From Chitinophaga oryzae (lineage in GTDB: Bacteria > Bacteroidota > Bacteroidia > Chitinophagales > Chitinophagaceae), in contig NZ_CP051204.2 in assembly GCF_012516375.2 (NCBI RefSeq), positions 3,968,001 through 4,032,000 of the forward strand: 64,000 nucleotides of DNA, written 5' to 3'. A program made the translations under genes and the position numbers. Positions 56,904-64,000 of the stretch are shown in pieces. How positions within the stretch are numbered: the stretch's first letter is position 1; every line of letters starts with the position of its first letter. The notes under the pieces were generated by a model. That model had not been told where the DNA came from, did no database searches, and worked only from the letters and a program-made list of their open reading frames with translations.

Positions 56904-58664
56904 TCAGGCAGGGGTCTGAAAACGGGGCAGGTGCGCGGACAAAGCCTGATAGAGTTCGTTGAAATGCACCGGCTTCGAAATATAGGCACTGGCGCCGGCC
57001 AGCAGCAGCTCTTCCTTTACTGAAACAAAAGCGTCTCCCGACACCATCAGCACCGGTATGTCTTTCAGGAAACTGTCGCGTTGCAGGTGCCGCAGCAATT
57101 CCCGGCCATTCATGCCGGACATGTGCAGGTCGGTGATAACAATGTCCGGCCGCTCCAGCTGTATCCGGTGCAGCGCGTCTTCGCCATCATCACAAAGGGA
57201 GGGAATGATGCCCATGTGAGCTAGTATCCTGGTGAGCAGTGCGCTGCTGACAGGATCGTCTTCTATCACCAGCGCTGTTGCACCCGGAAATACATTCCGG
57301 CGGTAATGCTGCTTGATGGGCGTATGGCTGTTTTCCCGCGCTGCTTCCAGTGGCAGCGTGAAAGCGATGATGGTATGGGTGCCCATCTCATCCGGTTCCA
57401 GGTAAATCCGGCCACCCAGCAGTGTGACGAGGTGCTTGGTGATGGACAGTCCCAGCCCGGTAGCCTCGGTGATCTGGTTACGCTCCGACACAAATGCCTC
57501 GAAGATATGCCGGGCTTTTTCAGGATGAATGATGCCCTCGTTGATGACCCGGAAGAGGATCTCCTGTTGGTGGCGTTCGCAGGTAACAGATACAATGCTG
57601 TTGCCGGTGGCGAACTTCACCGCGTTGGACAGGAGGTTGTTGATGATTTTGGTTAGGATAATTTTATCGCTGCTGATAATGGCCGGTAGTTGCCGGTCGA
57701 AGCTTTCGCGAATGACAATACCCCGCGAGTGCGCTATGTAACGGCTGATAGCCGCACAATGTCCCACACACTCTTTCAGATCCAGTGATTCCCGGGTAAC
57801 AGTGTTAAACCTTCCTGCGTCGATGCGCGACATGTCCAGCACATTGTTGATGATGTTGCGTGCGATATAACAGGCGGAATACAGATCATCTATCTCGCGC
57901 CGCTCTTCGGTATTCTGCTGATCGCTTTTACGCAGCTGCAGCAACTGGGCGATACCATAAATAGCGTTGAGGGGTGTACGCAGTTCGTGGTAAGTTTCCC
58001 GCAGGAACGTGCTTTTGGCGATGGAAGCTTCCTTGGCCTTTCTCTCTGACTGCAGCAGGGCGTGGATTTTACCGATATAAAACGACATGACCAGCACCAT
58101 CATGGTCACGAAGCCTGCCGATGTCAGCAGGTGCATCATATAGACGGCGTTGTCGTTCAGCTGCAGCGGCACAATCACCGGATGCCGGCGGTTGACGTGC
58201 ACCAGCGCTATCAGGAACAGGGTGATCACCAATGTGGACAGCAGTACCTTGCGCTCCCTGTTCAGGAAAAAGGTACTGCAAAGATGGAAGACGATGACGG
58301 CCAGGAAGGCGATCACCAGGTCGTTGGGAATGGCGTCTTCCAGCAGGCAGCTCCAGTACACGGCAAAGATGCCGTGTATCAGTAACATGATCAGGCTGGC
58401 CCTGAAATACTGACGGTAGTGATTCAGCAGGACGACTATCATAAAGCCGGCGGCTTCTGTTACCACCGGTACGAGGATAAACGGCGTGGGATGCAATACA
58501 TAAAAGTAAGAGCCGATGCTCAGTACCATCAGGGTAACAATAAGTGCCAGGGAATTGGAGAGGACCACAGGGCGTTTTTCCTCATCGCTGGCGAGGCCGG
58601 CGGTACCGGCCAGCAGGGGCGCCTTTAAAAGGGTAGTAATGCGGGGTTGGGTGGGCGTGTACAT
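56904..58664 (-). CDS. Hybrid histidine kinase with receiver domain
   Basis: A 586-residue kinase. About six membrane helices fill residues 35-205 with almost no periplasmic sensor domain, so the signal is probably membrane-derived. HisKA: STFLRETYHELRTPLNAIYG (phosphorylated His); HATPase_c: KFATGNSIVSVTCERHQQ, EATGLGLSITKHLV; C-terminal receiver: VIEDDPVSSALLTRIL and DIVITDLHMSGMNGRELLRH with the Asp acceptor and KPVHFNEL. No separate DNA-binding regulator is adjacent. It faces an Oar-like TonB receptor gene across a 407-base gap. Confidence 0.93.
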   Translation of the reverse strand: MYTPTQPRITTLLKAPLLAGTAGLASDEEKRPVVLSNSLALIVTLMVLSIGSYFYVLHPTPFILVPVVTEAAGFMIVVLLNHYRQYFRASLIMLLIHGIFAVYWSCLLEDAIPNDLVIAFLAVIVFHLCSTFFLNRERKVLLSTLVITLFLIALVHVNRRHPVIVPLQLNDNAVYMMHLLTSAGFVTMMVLVMSFYIGKIHALLQSERKAKEASIAKSTFLRETYHELRTPLNAIYGIAQLLQLRKSDQQNTEERREIDDLYSACYIARNIINNVLDMSRIDAGRFNTVTRESLDLKECVGHCAAISRYIAHSRGIVIRESFDRQLPAIISSDKIILTKIINNLLSNAVKFATGNSIVSVTCERHQQEILFRVINEGIIHPEKARHIFEAFVSERNQITEATGLGLSITKHLVTLLGGRIYLEPDEMGTHTIIAFTLPLEAARENSHTPIKQHYRRNVFPGATALVIEDDPVSSALLTRILAHMGIIPSLCDDGEDALHRIQLERPDIVITDLHMSGMNGRELLRHLQRDSFLKDIPVLMVSGDAFVSVKEELLLAGASAYISKPVHFNELYQALSAHLPRFQTPA

Positions 58665-59071
58665 GTGACAGCATTAAATAAGATTTTCAATAGTTTTTTG
58701 AGGGTGTTCTGTGTTTGTTGTAACAGCGCTATTACGCCTGTAAGCATGTTTTAGCAAGGCTTTGGTTTAAAAATCTCTTGTCATAAGCTTCAGGTAAACT
58801 ACAAATCCACTTAAAATTAGGAAAGCAGGAGAGAGGTAAAACAGCAGGCAGCTATCATTTTTGTAAAAAAAAATAATGATCAGTTTGTTTCGATTTGTTT
58901 TATTTGTTTTCTTTTTAGGTTTTTATTTCTTATTTTTCTGACCGTATTCAACCAAAATTGAAAAGCCGAAGACAGGGGCGCAATGTGAACTTTACGTTAT
59001 GAATCAGCGTAAGCATATGATTTTCATTATACCAGCTATATTTTCGTCCACCTGAAAAAGTTTAAAACCAT
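58665..59071. other. Divergent intergenic region, AT-rich
   Basis: A 407-base gap between the hybrid kinase (minus) and the TonB receptor (plus) with no convincing ORF. A very AT-rich core lies at about 58850-58960. A TATATTTTC at 59036-59044 is a near match to the -7 element but lacks its final G. Both promoters should be here. Confidence 0.65.
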
Positions 59072-62000
59072 ATGAAACCTATCTGTCACTTTCTTTTTCT
59101 ATTGTCTTTATTGACATGTTGCCTTTTCCTGCAGCCGTCAGCGGCCCAAACCACGCAGGCGTCTATACAAGGCACGATTACGGACGATGGTAAGCAGCCG
59201 GTGCCCGGCGCTTCGGTGATGATTCGTAACGAGTCAACCGGGTTTACCAGCCGGACCGTCTCCAATGCCAAAGGTTATTTTGTGTTCAAGGAACTTCCGC
59301 TGGGTGGCCCTTATTCAATTGTGGCACGGTACATGGGTTTTGAAGAGCAGAAAAAGACCGGTTATAACCTTAACCAGGGCGATGTGGTCGGCGTTAATTT
59401 TGCGCTCGGCTCCAGCGTACAGCAAATAGCAGGCATTACAGTGACCGGCAATGCCAATGCAAAAGGAAAAGTAGAAAACCTCGGCGCCGCCACGGCCGTG
59501 TCTCCCAAGCTGATGAACAAGATGCCGGTTAACGGCCGGAATTTCGCCAACCTGATGGACCTTTCCCCGTTGAGCAGGGGCGGCAATATTTCCGGTCAGC
59601 TGGGTTCTTCCACCAACTTCTCCATCGATGGTATGACGGCCAAGAACCCCACGTCCGCCGGCGCCACGACGAGCCGCAGCGGCGCGCCTTATTCCATTTC
59701 CATCGAGGCGGTGCGCGAGTTCAAAGTAGTGACCAACCAGTACGACGTGACCTACGGCCGCAGCGGCGGCGGTACGGTAAGTGCCGTGACCAAGTCCGGT
59801 ACCAATACGCTCACCGGTTCCGTTTTTGGCTTTGGCAGGGCTAACTGGCTTACCAGTAAATACGACATCAAAGGCAACAAACGCGCCAACGACTACTCCA
59901 CCTATCAGTTTGGCTTCTCGCTGGGCGGCCCGCTCATTAAAGATAAGCTGCACTTCTTCGTTACCTGGGACCGCCAGGTAGACAAGCGCTCCCTGGTAAT
60001 AGCCGACATACAGACCGCGGCTGACGAGGACTTTTTCAAGATCACCCGGGCGAAACTCGATTCAGTGGTACAGATAGGACGCGAAAAGTATGGCATATCA
60101 CCCACACAGGCACAATACGGCTCTTTCGATAAAAAACGTATATCCGATGCAGTATTTCTGCGTCTCGACTGGCAGATCAACAAAAACAACCTGCTGACGA
60201 TCCGCAACAACCTCACCAACGATAATAACAAGCTGGGGCTCGTGGATAACACCCCCATCAACCTTTATGAGTCGACAGGGAACGATTTCAACTTCGACAA
60301 CAGTTTCCTGGTAACGCTTCGTTCTTCCATTAATCCTAAAATAACGAACGAACTGAAGGTACAGCACCTGTATACCTACCAGAGCAGCGAGCCAGGCAAC
60401 CAACTGCCTGCGTCCAACATTCCCAGGGCCATCGTTGAAAATATTCCTTCCGTTACCGCTACCGGTAACCGCTCCACGAATGTTGAATTCGGAGGCCACC
60501 GCTTCGCGCAGGAGTTCTTCAGAAACAACGTTTTTCAGCTGGTGAATAACCTCTATTATAATACCAACAACATCCGCTACACGTTTGGAGTTGACTTCAT
60601 GTACACCCACGCCAGGTCCCTCTACGGCAGCGAAGTGAACGGCCGTTTTCATTATAATACCATCTCCGGGTTACTGGCCAACAAACCCTACAACTTCTAC
60701 CGCGAAGTGCCGCTGATGGACGATCCCAGCGTAGTGTCCAATATCTTCAACATCGGCTTTTACGGACAACTGCAGACGAAAATCGCTACTGGCATGGAAA
60801 TTACAGCCGGTCTCCGTGGAGATTACGCACATTATCCCACCTCGCCGTTCAACCAGCTGGTGTTTGATGAGCTGGGCGTGCGCACAGACCATAAGCTCCG
60901 CTCGTTTATTATCCAGCCACGCTTCCAGCTGACCTGGGATGTGCAGGAAAAACACCGCGACTATATTCGTGTGGGCGCCGGCGTATTCGCTTCAGACATT
61001 AACAACTATGTGGTGATCAACAATCTCACCTTCGACGGCAAACATTTCGGCACCGTGGATGTAAGAGGCGCAGACGTTCCGGCGGCGGATTTCATCGGCT
61101 TCCGCAACAACCCTTCATCCAAACCCACACTGGCGCAATTCCAGCTGCCTACCATCAATACGAACGGCCCCGATGCAAAAGTGCCGGTAGTATATAAAGC
61201 CAACATATCCTATACCCGCTTTATTACCGAAAGGCTGAGAGCCGGCATTACCGGGTATCTCACGCTGGCCAGGAACAACTACTTCTATGTCGACCGCAAT
61301 ATGGCGCAAACACCTTTCTTCACGCTGAAGGACGAAGATAACCGCGGGGTGTTCGTTCCGCTTAATACGATGACGAAAGACGGCATTCCTAACTGGAAAG
61401 ACGGCCGTATCAGCAAGAACCTGGGCCGCGTGCTGGAGCTGAACAGCGATGGAAAAGTAAACCAGATGGCGGTGGTGGTAGACGTGTCCTATAACTATCA
61501 TAAAGACGGTGAGTTATCTCTCAGTTACACCTGGAATGATACGAAAGACAATACTTCATTTAATGGCAACGTGGCCAACTCCGCAACGCTTTCCCTGCCG
61601 GTGAAAGACGACCCGCGGAACCTGAGCAATGTCACCTATTCTGATAATCAGTTCAGGCACAAAGTAGTGTTCTACGCCGTGTCTCCCACCTGGAAAGGGT
61701 TTAACCTGGGCATCCGTTATTCCGGTATAGGCGGTACACGTTACAGCCTGTTGTCCGGCGTGAACAGCAACGGGGACTTTGTTAACGGTACCAATGACCT
61801 CGCCTATATCTTCGACCCCAATAACAGCGCCGTGCCCAAGAACGTGCGTGACGGCCTGCAGGCGGTATTGAATAACCCCAAAGCCAGTCCCAGTATCAAG
61901 GATTATATCCGCAGATATGCCGGCAGAATGGCTGAAAGAAACGGCGGTATCAATGGTTTCTATGGTACGTTCGATCTGCGCGTAAGTAAGAAGTTCTCTT

Positions 62001-62233
62001 TCGGAAAAACTAAAACGCAGGGCTTTGAAGTTTCCGCTGACCTGTTTAACGTAGCCAACGTCTTCAATAAAAAATGGGGAACGTATAAAAACCTGGGCAA
62101 CCAGGGCCTTTATAAAAGAGAAGGCTTTGACGTGGTTAACCAACGATTCAACTACGGCGTAAACACGGATGGCTCCGTGGAACCTACCGGTAACCCCTTC
62201 CAGTTCCAGATCGGCTGCAGATACAGTTTCTAG
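59072..62233 (+). CDS. TonB-dependent receptor, Oar-like
   Basis: A 1053-residue outer-membrane receptor. Signal peptide MKPICHFLFLLSLLTCCLFL, ending near the AAQ that precedes TTQ. A carboxypeptidase-like domain follows (IQGTITDDGKQPVPGASVMI, VSNAKGYFVFKELPLGGPYS), then a plug (AVSPKLMNKMPVNGRNFANL, SIDGMTAKNPTSAG, VREFKVVTNQYDVTYGRSGG), and a long barrel ending in GNPFQFQIGCRYSF with the terminal Phe. The sequence type is Oar (adventurous gliding/differentiation-linked receptors) more than SusC; no SusD gene is present. The substrate is unknown. Confidence 0.9.
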   Translation: MKPICHFLFLLSLLTCCLFLQPSAAQTTQASIQGTITDDGKQPVPGASVMIRNESTGFTSRTVSNAKGYFVFKELPLGGPYSIVARYMGFEEQKKTGYNLNQGDVVGVNFALGSSVQQIAGITVTGNANAKGKVENLGAATAVSPKLMNKMPVNGRNFANLMDLSPLSRGGNISGQLGSSTNFSIDGMTAKNPTSAGATTSRSGAPYSISIEAVREFKVVTNQYDVTYGRSGGGTVSAVTKSGTNTLTGSVFGFGRANWLTSKYDIKGNKRANDYSTYQFGFSLGGPLIKDKLHFFVTWDRQVDKRSLVIADIQTAADEDFFKITRAKLDSVVQIGREKYGISPTQAQYGSFDKKRISDAVFLRLDWQINKNNLLTIRNNLTNDNNKLGLVDNTPINLYESTGNDFNFDNSFLVTLRSSINPKITNELKVQHLYTYQSSEPGNQLPASNIPRAIVENIPSVTATGNRSTNVEFGGHRFAQEFFRNNVFQLVNNLYYNTNNIRYTFGVDFMYTHARSLYGSEVNGRFHYNTISGLLANKPYNFYREVPLMDDPSVVSNIFNIGFYGQLQTKIATGMEITAGLRGDYAHYPTSPFNQLVFDELGVRTDHKLRSFIIQPRFQLTWDVQEKHRDYIRVGAGVFASDINNYVVINNLTFDGKHFGTVDVRGADVPAADFIGFRNNPSSKPTLAQFQLPTINTNGPDAKVPVVYKANISYTRFITERLRAGITGYLTLARNNYFYVDRNMAQTPFFTLKDEDNRGVFVPLNTMTKDGIPNWKDGRISKNLGRVLELNSDGKVNQMAVVVDVSYNYHKDGELSLSYTWNDTKDNTSFNGNVANSATLSLPVKDDPRNLSNVTYSDNQFRHKVVFYAVSPTWKGFNLGIRYSGIGGTRYSLLSGVNSNGDFVNGTNDLAYIFDPNNSAVPKNVRDGLQAVLNNPKASPSIKDYIRRYAGRMAERNGGINGFYGTFDLRVSKKFSFGKTKTQGFEVSADLFNVANVFNKKWGTYKNLGNQGLYKREGFDVVNQRFNYGVNTDGSVEPTGNPFQFQIGCRYSF

Positions 62234-62549
62234 CCTGCTCCAAATATTGTTGAATGAAAGGGCTGTTCGGAAGCCTTACCGACATCCCGCCAGGGTCCTG
62301 GTTAAATTGTCCTGATCGGCATTTTTGATGCAATCAGACTGTTTAACCAGGACCTTAACCTTAAATTAATATTGGACGAACGCGGTGAATTTACTTATGG
62401 CTTATCTTTATTCCCGTTGATTTATGCCAGCGAGAGCCCTGAACCCATGATCAATACCGTGCTGTAGCCCCCTGAGAAGTAGCCCTGTTTTTATTTCAAA
62501 ATGACCAAAATTCTGTGACCCGCGCGTTTATTAACCTAACATATACATT
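62234..62549. other. Intergenic region between the TonB receptor and the CDC-like genes
   Basis: A 316-base gap on the plus strand with no convincing ORF. It contains a nested hairpin (62294-62354) and, in the right half, AT-rich sequence that should hold the promoter of the CDC-like pair. A TATCTTTA at 62404-62411 is one base off the -7 consensus; I do not call it. Confidence 0.65.
62294..62354. repeat. Nested hairpin upstream of the CDC-like genes
   Basis: GGTCCTGGTTAAA (62294-62306) and TTTAACCAGGACC (62342-62354) are perfect 13-bp complements. Inside, CTGAT and GCAT pair with ATCAG and ATGC around TTTTG, giving a second short stem. It may terminate the TonB receptor transcript or regulate the following genes. 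Confidence 0.75.
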
Positions 62550-63677
62550 ATGAAAAAAAATCAATTACTGTTAGCAGCAGCTATCCTGACCTTTATTGTT
62601 AGTTCCTGTAAAAAAGATGTTCAACCCGACGTTGAAAGCCCACAGACCGTTAAAAGTTTTAAAGACCTGCAAAAAGTTCCCAATGCCGTAGTCAACGTTA
62701 AGGCAGGAAACATCAGCCTGCAGGATGTATTGAACAACAACAAACAGAGCATTCTGTCATTTCTCCGGGACAGCGCGTGGGCCAATGGGACCGGGAAGAC
62801 CATGATCTTTTCTTCTGATGAGCAGATCGCTCCCGAGAACCAGTTAAGGCTCGTGTATCCCGGATCAGTACTGCAATCTTCCGGCATCGCCAACCTGCAG
62901 TATGTGCCGCTTGCACAGCTCCAGGGTAAAGTGAAGCCGATCACTGTTTCTGTTTCAGCGCCAGGCAAGTACATTACTGCCGATATTCCAAAGCCCAGCC
63001 TTTCCGCCACAAGGTCCTTCATCAGCAATGTTTTTGGCAGCCAGGTGGGTAATGAGCTGGTAGGCTTTCAGTTTGACATGAGCCAGTTTACCTATTATGA
63101 AGAGCTGAAGCTGGCTATCGGCGCCAATGTAAACATCGGCTCCATGTTCTCTGTAGGCGCTTCTTTCGGCAAAGAAAAAGTGGAAAAAACCACCGGCCTC
63201 ATTGCTAAATTTATCCAGAAGAACTTCACCCTGGACATGGACCTGCCGTCAGAAGGCAATCTGTTCGATTCCACTGTTACTCCTGCGATGCTGGCGCCGT
63301 ATTCTCCGGTGTATGTAAGCTCCATCACCTATGGAAGAATGGGTATTATCAAGGTAGAGTCCAATTATTCCTATGATGTGCTGAAAGTCGCTTTCAACCT
63401 GGCGTTTAAAGTGTCCACTGTTGGCGGTGGTGTTACCGTTGACGCCCAGACGAAAAAGATCATCGACGAATCAAGCATCATGGTAAGGACCATTGGCGGC
63501 GAAGGCAGCGAAGTGACCAAGACCATTGTTGGTTACGACGAATTCAGAAAATATATTGAATCCGGCGGAAATTATACCGCACAGGCGCCTGGTTTCCCGC
63601 TGTATTTCACATTGAGCCACGTTAGCGACCATTCTGTGTTCAGCACCATCTTCAATGTAAACATCCCCAATCAATAA
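62550..63677 (+). CDS. Cholesterol-dependent cytolysin-like lipoprotein, short form
   Basis: A 375-residue lipoprotein (signal AILTFIVSSC, Cys20, followed by KKD). It matches thiol-activated cytolysin domains 1-3: GTGKTMIFSSDEQI (79-93), LVYPGSVLQS (101-110), a first hairpin-like stretch (186-218, KLAIGANVNIGSMFSVGAS), YVSSITYGRMGIIKVES (255-271, with the conserved YGR), a second hairpin-like stretch (278-312), VRTIGGEGSEVTKTIVGYDE (312-331, conserved Gly pair), and AQAPGFPLYFTLSHVSDHSV near the end. It ends at the point where domain 4 (membrane sterol/receptor binding, undecapeptide) would begin, so it lacks that domain. This is the CDCL arrangement, probably the short partner of a two-component pore former. 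A second CDCL-type gene follows 5 bases later. Confidence 0.86.
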   Translation: MKKNQLLLAAAILTFIVSSCKKDVQPDVESPQTVKSFKDLQKVPNAVVNVKAGNISLQDVLNNNKQSILSFLRDSAWANGTGKTMIFSSDEQIAPENQLRLVYPGSVLQSSGIANLQYVPLAQLQGKVKPITVSVSAPGKYITADIPKPSLSATRSFISNVFGSQVGNELVGFQFDMSQFTYYEELKLAIGANVNIGSMFSVGASFGKEKVEKTTGLIAKFIQKNFTLDMDLPSEGNLFDSTVTPAMLAPYSPVYVSSITYGRMGIIKVESNYSYDVLKVAFNLAFKVSTVGGGVTVDAQTKKIIDESSIMVRTIGGEGSEVTKTIVGYDEFRKYIESGGNYTAQAPGFPLYFTLSHVSDHSVFSTIFNVNIPNQ

Positions 63678-63682
63678 TTCCT

Positions 63683-64000
63683 ATGACCTATATTAAAAGG
63701 ATAACCGGCGCTGCCGCGTTACTTTTGCTCATTCTGTCGGGATGCAAAAAACATAACGACGTCGCAGGCACTAACAGCATGCAGGGGCTATCCAAAGTAT
63801 CCCTGCCCACTATTGAGCTGAAAGCCCATAACTATCTCCCCGGTGGAATCGGTGTGGTGAAGTTCGGCGAAATGGACCCTAATACTGCAGCCAATGAAGT
63901 AAAGACCAATACGGTGGAGCTACGCGATAGTATCTGGACCGATGGTTTTGGCAAGACCGTGATCGGCGTTTCAGATGAGATCAGTATTTCGCAAACCACA
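63683..64000 (+). CDS. Second CDC-like lipoprotein (cut by window end)
   Basis: The first 106 codons are visible. It begins MTYIKRITGAAALLLLILSG with a lipobox Cys at residue 21, followed by KKHND. Then ELRDSIWTDGFGKTVIGVSD and EISISQTT, which aligns with RDSAWANGTGKTMIFSSDEQ of the preceding protein. So it is a paralogue and probably the long partner of a CDCL pair; the C-terminal part, including any membrane-binding domain 4, lies outside the window. The ATG at 63683 is 5 bases after the first gene's stop, indicating one transcript. Confidence 0.75.
   Translation, partial: MTYIKRITGAAALLLLILSGCKKHNDVAGTNSMQGLSKVSLPTIELKAHNYLPGGIGVVKFGEMDPNTAANEVKTNTVELRDSIWTDGFGKTVIGVSDEISISQTT

Noticed and set aside
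59072..62233. TonB receptor as part of a polysaccharide-utilisation locus
   Set aside because: No SusD-like gene, glycoside hydrolase or regulator pair is next to it; the sequence type is closer to Oar.
1..64000. tRNA, rRNA, insertion sequences or prophage genes
   Set aside because: I saw no tRNA-like cloverleaf, rRNA sequence, transposase, integrase or phage structural gene on either strand; a dedicated tRNA scan would settle the first point.

Overview
The window is chromosomal DNA from a Bacteroidota bacterium, most likely Chitinophagaceae (Chitinophaga or a close relative). This is inferred from moderately GC-rich, densely packed coding sequence, Bacteroidota-type -7 promoter elements (TAnnTTTG) ahead of many genes, families typical of the phylum (BT_3928-type DoxX protein, DUF1599, DUF4252, ECF sigma with a short anti-sigma-like partner, TonB-linked outer-membrane barrels, LytTR regulators), and many signal peptides and lipoboxes. 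I saw no rRNA, tRNA, CRISPR array, transposase or phage gene.

Layout. 1-8.3 kb: cdaA and folP on the minus strand, divergent from DUF1599, BT_3928-like and an ABC permease; then an ECF sigma factor, an anti-sigma-like protein and two DUF4252 proteins; then recF and a DciA-like DUF721 gene on the minus strand. 8.5-20 kb: pdhA, a TPR membrane protein, ribH, a LutA-like protein, an EVE protein, a DUF4349 lipoprotein, a sirtuin, a saccharopine dehydrogenase-like enzyme, gyrA, a TPR protein and a small Ala/Lys-rich secreted protein. 20-29 kb: a LytTR regulator with a hybrid kinase, DUF6265, a phosphotransferase, an unknown secreted protein, and a minus-strand operon MgtC, DUF763, endonuclease V (frameshifted). 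29-39 kb: two small lipoproteins, an exporter ABC protein, a thioesterase, a TonB-linked outer-membrane protein, a DUF695/RraB protein, a DUF1328 peptide, a BamA-like protein and a nitronate monooxygenase. 39.5-47 kb: the minus-strand group MDR oxidoreductase, fdhD, fdhF/ydeP, glycolipid-binding protein; a zinc metallopeptidase and pncB. 47-56.8 kb: a potassium channel-like protein, a GNAT enzyme, a secreted phospholipase-like protein with a barrel-like tail (frameshifted near its end), an AhpD-like/AraC/DUF417 stress group, a beta-propeller-like protein, a transglutaminase remnant and a PQQ-type sugar dehydrogenase. 56.9-64 kb: a hybrid kinase, an Oar-like TonB receptor, and two adjacent lipoproteins of the cholesterol-dependent cytolysin-like (CDCL) type.

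The most notable system is at the right edge (62550-64000). A complete 375-residue lipoprotein matches domains 1-3 of thiol-activated cytolysins but lacks domain 4. Five bases later begins a second lipoprotein with the same N-terminal motif order, cut by the window end. The arrangement resembles two-component CDCL pore-forming pairs of Bacteroidota that act on other bacteria.

A second theme is a set of long inverted repeats between genes. Four pairs of arms are perfect or nearly so over 39-58 bp and several are built from short tandem units. Two genes (endonuclease V and the phospholipase-like gene) carry apparent single-base losses in the same expected local sequence, CCCGGGG, which points to sequencing error as much as to decay.
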